Of a stretch of 64,000 bases of DNA, positions 24,972 through 34,694 are shown one piece after another. Origin of the DNA: Pseudocercospora fijiensis CIRAD86 (lineage: Eukaryota > Ascomycota > Dothideomycetes > Mycosphaerellales > Mycosphaerellaceae); contig NW_006921537.1 in the NCBI RefSeq assembly GCF_000340215.1, forward strand, positions 3,331,685 to 3,395,684, written 5' to 3'. The stretch's first letter is position 1, and each line of letters begins with the position of its first letter. The position numbers and the translations under genes are program-made. A model generated the notes under the pieces. It had not been told where the DNA came from and made no database searches. It saw only the letters and a program-made list of their open reading frames with translations.

Positions 24972-26703
24972 ATGCATTCAGAAGCGCGATGTAAGTGTCT
25001 CCCGCCGTCGTTGGAATATCTGTCTTAACAACATGTGACCGACCAGATTGCACGGCATATCGGGAGCAGCTTGCCGCATTTGCGGCCGTTTCTCCCAGTC
25101 GTGCACTCTACTCTGGTTCCCACCTGTACGACCTGTGCGAGTTCATGACTGCAAAGCGAACCCAGTCATCAGAGCAAGCGGGACTGGTGACGCTCTGTGA
25201 TTTTGGAGAAGCCGGTGCTCAAACCACACCGTTGAGCTCCCCGGAGCAGTTCAGGGATCTCGTGTCGCGAGGCCACTTCGATGCCACGCCGTCGAGCGTT
25301 CTGTTCCTTCAAGGCCGCCCCACGGCCCAGTGGCTCGAGAATTTGGGCCAAGCATTCGGGATCAGCTGCGAGTTCTTCAACAGGCACCTTGAATACCAGG
25401 CCTATGCTGGCCAGCCAAATCCATGCGCGTATCCGCCGCTGCCATCGCAATGTGCGAGCATGTTGCAGTTTCGCATCTTCACCGTCATCAAGTGCATCGT
25501 GGATGTCCAGGACTCCGATGATGGAGAGAATTTGCGGAAAGCTCGCGCCAAGCATAGTGAGCAGCTCAAGGCGTACCAGTCGCGCCTGCGACGCCGCGAT
25601 GGCTGTCGTGGAGCATCGTCGGGACAGTCTGTGATTCGGAACTCGGTTCTCCATGACTTGCAGACAATGTCTGTTGAGCAGGTCGTCTCTGCATATGTCA
25701 AGAGCTTCAACGGCGGCTGGATCAGTGAGTGATGCCAAGGAACGTCGTGATGAACTGGTGACTGACCTTGATAGGTATCGTATGGTCTGATGTCGCCAAC
25801 GACCTTCACGAAATCGTGGCCGCTTCTTGGTTTGGAGGCTCTTCGAGAAAGAATGGTTGTCACATGCAGACGATACCTGCGATTCTTGTACCACCCGACG
25901 ACCTGAGTGAAGTAACGCCACGGAGCACCGGGAGCCCATCCCACTCATCGAACTGCCTAGGACAGAACATAGCTTCGTTACCCTTTCACTGCGCTCTAGG
26001 TCTCGATCACAAGACTGCGCGCCATGATCCCTTCTACGCATTGTCAGCATTGTTCTCCAGTGCCTCGGCATCGCAGCTTCAGTACATCAATATGCTTGCA
26101 CAAAGCACAGAACAATACCTACGGAAGGCTAGATTAGCCGAAGAGTCCGAGATCTGGATCGAGAATCTCCTCATGATCCAGAAATTGATGCACTCTGTTC
26201 AGGGCAACATGCAAGAGATCGAAGATAGTGTACAACAGCAGCAATGGCTGCCGTGGCCGAGCATAGACACCGAAGACTTTCGACTGATCAAGAGAGTGGA
26301 TGAAGCCAAGGTCAAGGTCACGACAGATTACAAGAGTCTCTTGCGGAGGACGGAAAGGATCGCGGCTCGATGTGAATCAGGTCTTCACAACACAATGAGC
26401 AGCTTGTCCATCGCGGAGTCGAAGAAAGGCATCGAGCAGGCGGGGCGAGTTGCCCAACTGACACGCCTAGCTTTCGTGTTCGTGCCATTGTCATTCACCA
26501 CTTCTTTCTTTGGCATGAACTTCCAGCAACTGGCTACGGGCGATTTGCAGATTTGGGTCTGGTTTGTCATCTCCTTGCCGATAGTCTTGCTCGCCATGGT
26601 ATACATCAGTCCGCCTGCTAGAAAAAGTTTGCAAAAGTTGCGGAACAAGATCGGACGGCTAAGAAGCAAAGGGGCTCCATTTAAGGAAGATACTGTAGTA
26701 TAG
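24972..26703 (+). CDS. CorA-like divalent metal ion transporter, three exons
   Basis: Predicted membrane channel of the CorA (Mg2+) superfamily. Proposed exons are 24972-24990, 25047-25724 and 25775-26703 (introns 56 and 50 bp, donors GTAAGT and GTGAGT), giving 541 residues. The second intron join (W-I-S-I-V-W) is well supported by phase. The first exon is a 19-base stub chosen because it supplies an ATG and a good donor, and is less certain. The long N-terminal part is soluble. The C-terminus has the family layout: a helical stalk, then TM1 (LAFVFVPLSFTTSFF) ending in the diagnostic GMN motif of FFGMNFQQL, a short loop, and TM2 (VWFVISLPIVLLAMVYI), then a basic tail. Many fungi carry several such divergent paralogues, so transport of Mg2+ is inferred only. 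Confidence 0.85.
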
Positions 26704-27395
26704 CCAACTAGTTTGACCATGAAGCCGAAGACTGCAGCCTATACATCATCTCTCAAGACACATACCTCCCCCGCATACAAGCCCCCAACCTGGAAAGTCT
26801 CCCGATACGTCTCCGCCCTCCTCGCCCATTTCCCACTTCTTCAAAACTCCTCCGGATTCCCCTTATGCATCAACACCGCAATTCCAAGCCAAACAAAAAT
26901 TCTCAAAAATTATATAAACAAAGTCTTCAACCCCCCGCTACACGTAGGTCAAAAGAGATCGGGGACGACAGGTTCCGTCAACGCCTCCGGAGCCTGGCCG
27001 AATCAACCGCAATCCCTATCCTACCCAAAGTCTCATGATCAAAGACATGAAAAGCACTTTGGGGAAACTTCCCCCCTACTACCACCGGAGCCGCGAAACC
27101 CGAGCTCGCGCGATGGAAAGAAATCTGAGGAACATGGTCTAGCTTGGATTGAGAAGGAAATTGCGGGAATCGAATTTTGGAGGATGAGATCCCAGCTGTG
27201 CGTATGTTTCGTGAAATGTCCGCAAACGGTGAGATCAGCGCAGCAGAGGCATCCGACATATGCGTTGGCAAGCAATGATGAGGCCCGGTCTGCGGTGCCG
27301 TACTAAGCTGATTGATGCCCCCCCGCTACGGATCATGAAACACTCTCGTCTGGAGTGGAAAATTATCTAGAGATTTTCCTCCCGTAGCGGAGTCA
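26704..27395. other. Intergenic region with only weak ORFs
   Basis: Lies between the CorA-like stop and the end of the PPR gene. A 197-codon plus-strand frame (26713-27306) has no recognisable domain, and its low-complexity start looks non-coding. One possible small spliced ORF is listed separately. Confidence 0.5.
27035..27278 (+). CDS. Possible small spliced protein
   Basis: An ATG at 27035 opens a frame with basic, protein-like composition (IKDMKSTLGKLPPYYHRS). Removing a putative intron from GTCTAG to TTTTGGAG, about 27136-27180, joins it to EIPAVRMFREMSANGEISAA and a stop at 27276-27278. The product would be about 65 residues. The donor is non-consensus and no family is recognised. Confidence 0.2.
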
Positions 27396-29828
27396 TCAGC
27401 TGCTATTCGTTGGTGTTGGCAATCCTCTAAGCCTGACGATTTCCTGCAAAGCAAGCTGCTTCGACAGCTCACGCCCGGGAGCACGTCCATCTACCTTGTC
27501 CTTTCTCTTAACTTTGCTTACTCTGAGAGGCTCACTCAGCCCTGTCTCGACCATGATCTGCGCTTCTTCTTTGGTGAAACCCATGATTCGCGCAGGCGGT
27601 CTCGTGCCTGCTGCAATTGCCTTGTCTACCAGTTCGTCATAGTCTTGGTCATGCTTCTCTGCCAATTGCAGCAAATAATTGATGCATTTCCAATTCCGGT
27701 AGCGGAGCTCGCCAAGTGTCACGTTCGTGACGCTGCGGATGGGCTGTCGTGCGTTGTGCAAACTCCGTGGAAGCTCTTCCAGAGATGGAGTTTCGTCAAG
27801 GGCTTCTGAAGCCTGCGAGAGGGACTCTGCCGCTTCGTTTTCGCCAGTCTCGCCAGAAGTGGACGCTGCAGCGTGTTCGGTGGTGAGGCTATCATATATC
27901 GAGCGCATGTCTGCTTCAGGAATGGCAAGCGGGCTCTTCATCAACTTTGCAACGTCGAGGAGCTCTAGAGGCACATTGTGCTCGCTGAAGTCCAGTACTG
28001 TAGGACGATCGATGGTGATCTTGTCAATAACGTCCAAATCAGCATCTAGCTTTTCGATGCCAGCACGTAGCTCGTCAAAGCCGATAGGCTTCTGATTCGC
28101 ATCCGAGGATGATGCGAAATCTTCCTTCTTGTCGATAGCATACTGGATGGCGCTGTGCTTGTCGTCAGGTACAAATGTCTTCAGTGCATCAAACTGCTGT
28201 TGGGCGAAGTCAGATCCGATCCGCTTGCAAGCCTTCGCAAGCACGTAGAAGTCTTTATCGATGGGCCACTCGTCATTCTCCCTTCTTGCGGCGACGATGT
28301 CATCCCACGATTGCTTAACGAACTCCTCATCCTTGTATATGCCGGCAACGTTCAAGATAGACCTGCGAGTAACGTCGCTTGGTTCCATGCCAAGCGCTTC
28401 CAGATCCTTCGAGGCGATACCAAGGACTTCTTTAGACCCACCATGACCAGCGATGTTGTTAATAATGGCATTGAAGACCGACTGTGGAGGCAAGACACCA
28501 TACCGCGCGAAAACCTCGAAGACTTTGCGAATGAGAGCAAGCACACTGTCAACAAGCCCTTTCCGCTTCTTTGGCTCGATATCGGCAACCCCGGGAAGCC
28601 GAAAAAGTTCTGTGATGGTGATTATAAGCAGACCGGTAGCGTTGGCCAAGACAGTACCAGAACAGCCGAGCTGCAGATATATCGCGGCAATGACCGTACG
28701 CAGAGTAGCGATCTGGGAATGGAAACTGCTCGAGTCAGTGCTCGCGCGCAAGTTGTCCAGCAGACCGCGAAATGTCTGCGTGGGTAATTTGTACCCTGCC
28801 TGACATGCCATTGCGAAGACGGTGTAAGCCTCGGATAGCGGTCTTTCTGTCATGAAGAGGCGGAGGAAGCGAACATCGACAGAGGTAGGATACAGTCTCA
28901 AGGCAGTGTCGAGTCCGAGGTAAGCATTCCGAGAATCGCCCCGCATCAGTCTCGCTGTCGTGATGGCTTGTAGCAGGCCAAGTGGAAGTCCTCGAAGTGG
29001 TGGAGGCAGCTCGCGGTCATGTAGAATGGCTTCTGGCGACAAATGGTAGGCGTGGAAGGAGCCAGGGAAACGAATCAAAGCCCTTCCGTACAGAGCCTCC
29101 ATCTCATCCAGCGGAGCACCTCCAACAGCTAGTAGCTCGATGGCCACTGCGTATGTCTGGACTTGTACGTGGGAGTCGTCCTGGCCTTCCAGCCAAGACC
29201 AGAACTTCTTCCCAGCGTCCAGCGTCCCGCTCTCCTTGTATACGCCGAGTATGTGCTGGTTGGCCTTAGCAGAAGGCACAACATTTCCTTGTCGAACATC
29301 TTTGACCAGTTGATCGACGAATGCAAGGATCTCGTCGGTGGTTTCGCGCTTGGGGTTCTCATTCCGTGCGCGCGCTTGGTTCTCAAGGCGCAAAGCCTGA
29401 TGCATCCACTGCGCTACGGCAGCGAAGTCTTGTCCTGCCAACGGCCGCTTCTCCGGGAGCTCAGTGTAAAGCCGAATTACGTCCTTCGTCCTCTTCTCAT
29501 CGACAGCCTGTAGAAGGTCGGTCCGCACGGATAGAACTCCTAATTGCACATCTTTTGTCTGCCTTCTCCCAGCCCACCGCTCTTGCTTCCGACGTTGCGC
29601 AGGAGATAGAATCCTCTCTGCTGCAGATTTATTCCGGCTCTGTCCAGCTTGACGTATGATCCTCAATTCCGCATTTGATTTGTTTCCAGTGGAAAAGGAC
29701 CTGGCGAACTCTGGCTGCTCATGATGCCTGGTATATTTGTGGAGATTGCGTGTCGACCTGAACGAGAGCAACCACGCTCGATGAGTCTGCAGCTCAGCCT
29801 GGGCTTGCCTCAATCGCAGAGACAACAT
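27396..29828 (-). CDS. Mitochondrial pentatricopeptide-repeat protein, CIA84-like
   Basis: Large alpha-helical protein with degenerate 35-residue PPR-type helical pairs across the middle (for example FNAIINNIAGHGGSKEVLG and FYVLAKACKRIGSDFAQQQF). Such proteins bind organellar RNA or assist complex assembly. Overall organisation is most like fungal CIA84, a complex I assembly factor, but I rest this on general resemblance. The frame stays open up to 30005. I prefer the ATG at 29828 (810 residues) because it opens an arginine-rich, acid-free N-terminus (LSLRLRQAQ...RSTRNLHKY) typical of a mitochondrial presequence. The 59 residues of the longer version overlap the divergent promoter. Intronless. 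Confidence 0.7.
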   Translation of the reverse strand: MLSLRLRQAQAELQTHRAWLLSFRSTRNLHKYTRHHEQPEFARSFSTGNKSNAELRIIRQAGQSRNKSAAERILSPAQRRKQERWAGRRQTKDVQLGVLSVRTDLLQAVDEKRTKDVIRLYTELPEKRPLAGQDFAAVAQWMHQALRLENQARARNENPKRETTDEILAFVDQLVKDVRQGNVVPSAKANQHILGVYKESGTLDAGKKFWSWLEGQDDSHVQVQTYAVAIELLAVGGAPLDEMEALYGRALIRFPGSFHAYHLSPEAILHDRELPPPLRGLPLGLLQAITTARLMRGDSRNAYLGLDTALRLYPTSVDVRFLRLFMTERPLSEAYTVFAMACQAGYKLPTQTFRGLLDNLRASTDSSSFHSQIATLRTVIAAIYLQLGCSGTVLANATGLLIITITELFRLPGVADIEPKKRKGLVDSVLALIRKVFEVFARYGVLPPQSVFNAIINNIAGHGGSKEVLGIASKDLEALGMEPSDVTRRSILNVAGIYKDEEFVKQSWDDIVAARRENDEWPIDKDFYVLAKACKRIGSDFAQQQFDALKTFVPDDKHSAIQYAIDKKEDFASSSDANQKPIGFDELRAGIEKLDADLDVIDKITIDRPTVLDFSEHNVPLELLDVAKLMKSPLAIPEADMRSIYDSLTTEHAAASTSGETGENEAAESLSQASEALDETPSLEELPRSLHNARQPIRSVTNVTLGELRYRNWKCINYLLQLAEKHDQDYDELVDKAIAAGTRPPARIMGFTKEEAQIMVETGLSEPLRVSKVKRKDKVDGRAPGRELSKQLALQEIVRLRGLPTPTNSS

Positions 29829-30081
29829 TGGTGGATGGAGGAGGAATAAATACTTTTCGAGACGCGCAGCCACGTGAAAGTTTTGGGTGATGGGCCGGAG
29901 CTGGCTCCGCATCCGAACGCCTTCACTTCGGCGTTTGACTGCAACACCACCCGGTGTCCCGAACCTGATGCATATCAGCATAGTCTGCGGCAGCATAACC
30001 GGCACTCAATAGGAGATCATATGAAAAGCTGTTCTGCTCCATGACAGACAAGCCTTAAGCTCTGCTCTCCCAATCATTTGC
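29829..30081. promoter_or_regulatory. Divergent promoter between the PPR gene and the PsuG-PfkB gene
   Basis: About 253 bp separate two divergent starts, so both promoters must lie here. No specific box stands out. Both products appear to have N-termini compatible with mitochondrial import, so shared control is possible. Confidence 0.5.
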
Positions 30082-32752
30082 ATGGCGAGCGAAGGCATCA
30101 TGTCTGCTCTTCCCTGGATTTGCAGGGCGTGTCGAAGCATCAATGCCCTTCGTGTACCCAGGACTACTACACGAAAACTTCAGCACCGAAGCATAGCGTC
30201 AAACTCGAGATACTTCCAGGTCTCGGAAGAAGTCCGACAAGCCATCTCCGAGAAGAAGCCCGTCGTAGCATTGGAAAGCACCATCTACACTCACGGCTTC
30301 CCGTATCCCGAAAACTTGGCTCTAGCATCGAGACTGGAATCGCTTGTCAGGACCAATGGAGCCGTTCCAGCAACCATAGGCATACTGGAAGGCGTGGCAC
30401 GAGTTGGTCTGCGCACCGATGAGCTGAGGAGGCTGATTGCAGAACCGGGCTCACCCGATCTGCTGAAAGTCTCGAGGCGAGATCTTGCCTTCGTGCTTGG
30501 TCTCAAGAATTCCCAAGGGAAATCTTTCAATGGAGGCACGACGGTCTCCGGCACAATGGTCTTGGCACACATGGCCGGCATCAAGATCTTTGGCACAGGA
30601 GGACTTGGAGGTGTTCACAGAGGGGCAGAACAGACTATGGATGTCTCTGCTGACCTTACCGAGCTTGGTCGCACTCCCGTCGCTGTGATCTCGTCAGGAT
30701 GCAAATCGTTTCTGGATATACCCAAGACGCTGGAATATCTAGAAACACAAGGCGTGGCTGTGGCGACCTTTGCGGATGGCAGAACAGGAAATGTCGACTT
30801 CCCTGCTTTCTACACACGTGAAAGTGGAATTAAGAGCCCGATGGTGTTGGCAGATGAAGAGGCTGCTGCGCGTGTAGTCATGGCTCAGCAGACACTCGGT
30901 CTTCAGTCTGGTCTACATTTTGCCAATCCGATACCAGAACAGCATTCTGTAGCCTTTGAGGTCATGGAGAAAGCGATCAACCAGGCGTTGGAAGCAGCCT
31001 TGACGGCAGGTGCCACTGGGAATGCCGCCACGCCATATATACTCGCAAAAATCAAAGAAATTACTGGTAGCAAGAGTGTTGAAGCAAATACAGCACTGGT
31101 AGAGGCAAATGTGGTGAGAGCTGCTAAGGTGGCTGTGGCGCTACAAAGATTGGAGCAGAGTCAAAGCACTAGACGAAATCAGTGGGTTGCCTTCCATCAT
31201 CCTGCTGAGGGCAACAGCTGATAGAACTAGCGCAATCAGTCATCACAGTCCATCTTCCAGCACAATCACTGGACCAGGTTCGGTGAATTATACAGCTGAT
31301 GGGATATCGACATCTCTGGCATCCGCAGCAGAGCAGCATCAATCAACGCACACATCAAATCTTCAGAGTATAGCTCGACCATCCCCACCATCAAGAGCGT
31401 CACGTCCATCAACCTCGTCGCCACCACAAGACGACGCAAGGAATGCTTCTCTCGGAGTCAACGATACCATGGTCCTGTCAATGATTCAAGAATACAAGAA
31501 GCAATTCCAGAACTCGGTAGACGACCTCAAAAGTGACTTACGCTATCCAGACCAGCCAACCGACATCTTCGTCGCCGGAAGCCTCGCCGTCGACCTCGCA
31601 TGCGACTTCACCCCACGCCCCGATTCAAACCTCCAATCCCCCGAACTCCAAACCTCCAACCCAGCCCAAATCGCCCAATCCCTAGGCGGAGTCGGCCACA
31701 ACGTCGCCCGCGCCGCGCATCTACTAGGCGCCAAAGTCCGTCTCTGCAGCGCAGTAGCCGACGACCTAACCGGAAAATCCGCCCTGGAAGCCCTCACCTT
31801 CGCCGAAATGTCCACAGCCGGAATCAAAACCCTGCCCACCACCTCCGGCCACCGTACAGCCCAATACATCGCCATAAACGACAAATCCAAGAATCTAGTC
31901 CTCGCAATGGCCGATATGAGTATCCTGGAGAAAGTCTCGACCGAAATATTCGAAAAGTTCTGGAGACCGCAACTTCACGCTACGAACCCTTCGCATCTCG
32001 TTGTGGACGGGAATTGGGGGTCGGAATACTTATCCCTCTGGCTCTCATCAACGACGAAAACATTCGTATCATTCGAACCCGTCTCTGCACCCAAAAGCAT
32101 CACCCCTTTCCTCCTTCCCCCTAACACCTTATCAGTCTTTCCAAATCCTTCAATCCACCTCACAACCCCCAACACCCACGAACTTGTGAGCATGCACACC
32201 GCCGCTCGTAAGAATGCTCTCTTCACTCGCCCGGACTGGTGGAAAATCCTCGATTCCTTCGGCATCCCTTCCTCAGGAGCCCGGTCACAACTCTCGTTAC
32301 TCACAACCCCAAAACTTGTTGATGAAGGAATTCCGCAAATGTGTATACAATTACTACCTTTTATCCCATGCATCCTCACCAAACTCGGTTCCGAGGGTGT
32401 CTTGTTGACGCAAATCATCCCGTCTGGAGATCCAAGACTTGGAGATGGAGAGTATGCGCCTTATATCCTATCCCGAAACCAAAACCAGAACGAGGACCAG
32501 GAGGGGAGTGCGGTTGGGGGCGTGTATATGCGGTTATTCCCAGCAATCGAGAAAGTTCGGGATGAGGAAGTTGTGAGTGTGAATGGAGTTGGGGATACGT
32601 TTCTAGGGACTTTGTTGGCTGGGATGGTGAAGAAGGGAAAGGAGGGGAGGGTAGAGGATTTTGTGGATTTTGCGCAGAGGGGAGCGGTTTTGACGTTGAA
32701 GAGTCGGGAGAGTGTGAGTCCGGGGTTGGGGACTCTGAGGGCATTGTTGTGA
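30082..32752 (+). CDS. Bifunctional pseudouridine-5'-phosphate glycosidase / PfkB-type (pseudouridine) kinase
   Basis: Predicted to salvage pseudouridine: the kinase makes pseudouridine 5'-phosphate and the glycosidase splits it into uracil and ribose 5-phosphate. Exons 30082-31181 and 31225-32752 are joined across a 43-bp intron (GTGGGT...GCTGATAG). Without it the two halves are in different frames. The product is 875 residues. Residues 50-360 are PsuG-like: VALESTIYTHG with the conserved Glu, TVSGTMVLAH, the GTGGLGGVHRGAE loop. A serine-rich linker follows, then a ribokinase-fold PfkB kinase (DIFVAGSLAVDLACDF, GGVGHNVARAAHLLG, ILTKLGSEGVLLT, and the catalytic NGVGDTFLGTLLAG). This order is the known fungal fusion. 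The first 45 residues are basic and could target mitochondria. Confidence 0.9.
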
Positions 32753-33331
32753 GCTGCCACCGTGGTTGCTGAGATGTGAATGGGATGCAGCAAGTGTCGA
32801 TGTGTTTGTGAGGATCGACGCGAAAGAGAAGTCGCGATCAACGCCAAGCCAAGCCAAGCCATATTTGGTAGGGCTGAGCAAAAGATTAGCTAATCCAAGC
32901 TCTGCCCTCCGTGCAGCTTGTTTTACCGCCTGTGCCGCTCAGCTCATGATCAGCGCATCATGTGCTCTCTCCATCTCTCTCGCATGGCATGGCATGACAT
33001 GGCCTGCGGGAAGGCACGGCGATATTGGCGGGGGGATGGTGAGGCTCATATGACTACCATCGCACTCGCACACTGCTGATCACGCCCTGCTCTGCTGATG
33101 CTTGTGCTGTATGCCTCTTATCATCCCTACAGCAGCTATCACTCCAACCTCGAGACAAAGGCACACAACTACCGAGCGACAGGGAGTCCATACCGCCTAA
33201 CACACGACCACCTACCTACCACTCGTAGCAAAAGCAGCACCATGACTTGGTAGACTCTACTCATCGAAACGCTCACGGCCATCCTCTCACCACTGTCTCC
33301 ATCCCTCCCGCTCCCACAACGGGCACCTGCC
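32753..33331. other. Intergenic region upstream of the Yippee-like gene
   Basis: About 580 bp with no supported gene. Around 32984-33003 there is a run of catgg/catga pentamers. The region becomes C-rich near the start codon. Confidence 0.5.
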
Positions 33332-34048
33332 ATGCCCTTCCCAACCCTCCCCTCCCCACCAACCCTCTTCCCAACCTACCTCCTCCCCTCCAACCCTTTC
33401 CGACGCCGCAACCGCAAACCCAGCCTCGAAAGCACAACCTCCTCCTCCTCCTCCTCAACAACCTCCCCCTCCCCACCGACAAACGCCCCCACCTTCCTCA
33501 CAACCCACACCTCCCACCTCCGCTGCGCCCGCTGCCTCTCAGACCTGGCCCTATCCTCACAAATAATCTCCAAAGGTTTCACCGGGCGACACGGCCGCGC
33601 CTATTTAGTCGCGCCCCCCTCACCATCCTCACCCTCCAAAACCCCATCACGAACGACCGACCCCCTCCCCAACCTCCCCAACACCTACACCCACAAACCC
33701 GTCCCCCGCCAACTCGTCACGGGGGCGCACACAGTCGGGGACATTTCCTGCGCGCAGTGCGGAGCGGTGTTGGGGTGGAAATACATCCATGCGGAAGAGG
33801 AGTCGCAGAAGTATAAAGTCGGGAAGTTTATTTTGGAGATGAAACGGGTGTGTAGGAGTTGTAGGTGGGAGGGGGAGGAAGAAGGAGAGGAGGGAATGGG
33901 GGAGGAGGAAGAAGAAGAAGTGGAGTTTGATTCTGATGATGAAGAGGAATGTGAGTTGTTGTTTCTTGGACAGTGGACGCAGGAGAGGGCGAGGGAGATT
34001 CGGAGGGGGAAGGAGGGGAGGGGGTTTCCGAATGTTGTTGTTGAGTGA
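33332..34048 (+). CDS. Yippee-like zinc-binding protein
   Basis: 238-residue intronless protein. The central part is a Yippee/Mis18-type fold: CARC zinc ligands near residue 65, a GRAYL-type strand (GRHGRAYLVAP), then RQLVTGAHTVGDISC, CAQCGAVLGWKYIHA (second pair of cysteines) and SQKYKVGKFILE. It is interrupted by a proline/serine-rich insert between GRAYL and the second half, longer than in animal Yippee proteins. The N-terminus (Pro/Ser-rich) and the strongly acidic C-terminus (long Glu and Asp runs) are low complexity. Function in fungi is not well defined; nuclear or regulatory roles are known for relatives. The CRSC pair near residue 175 could be extra metal ligands. Confidence 0.85.
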   Translation: MPFPTLPSPPTLFPTYLLPSNPFRRRNRKPSLESTTSSSSSSTTSPSPPTNAPTFLTTHTSHLRCARCLSDLALSSQIISKGFTGRHGRAYLVAPPSPSSPSKTPSRTTDPLPNLPNTYTHKPVPRQLVTGAHTVGDISCAQCGAVLGWKYIHAEEESQKYKVGKFILEMKRVCRSCRWEGEEEGEEGMGEEEEEEVEFDSDDEEECELLFLGQWTQERAREIRRGKEGRGFPNVVVE

Positions 34049-34694
34049 TGGGATGATTCATTGATTGATTGATTGATTTGATACCCCTTGACGAAAACGA
34101 CGCGAATTATATGACACGACATGAACGCTCAGGAGGCATGCCTTGGATTCGGTAATACTGGGTTTGATTTATGGATGGAGAGAGAGATACCCTTGTTATG
34201 TTAATCATTCTTTTTTTTTGACTATACGCAGCATCTTTGTTCATAATTATACGTAGCTAAGCATATCCATACCGCATTCAAGTTCCTCATGATCACGAAA
34301 GAGCGAACCGACGATGCCCATTTCTTGTCATCGCAGGTACTGACTGACTGCATCATAGCTTTATCAGTTGGAATCCATAAATCACCAACAATCTATCAAT
34401 GTAAGTAGTAGATAAAAAAAAGACCCTCTCTTCTTTTCCTTTCGACATGTTTTCACATCTTTCTATTCTACTGACGACTCCTCTCTCTCTCTCTCTCTCT
34501 CTCTCAACACAACCCCACAACCCACCCATCCACGCACCCTACAATATCTTGTGTCCATCATCACCTAACTGCCTTGCTAACTTTCAATCGTGCTTGCTCA
34601 CGTCTGTCTGCTATACGGACGCATGCTGACTTGTCAAAATGCACGCTCTCACACACCCCACACCCACAAAAAAAAATTGCATCCCCCTTTGTCT
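34049..34694. other. Intergenic region between convergent Yippee-like and SEC24 genes
   Basis: Holds both 3' ends. Contains gattgattgatt repeats (34057-34078), and a CT dinucleotide run (about 34480-34504). No gene is supported. Confidence 0.6.

Noticed and set aside
26713..27306. 197-residue plus-strand ORF
   Set aside because: No domain, low-complexity N-terminus, and the start overlaps the CorA-like 3' flank; not enough to call a gene.
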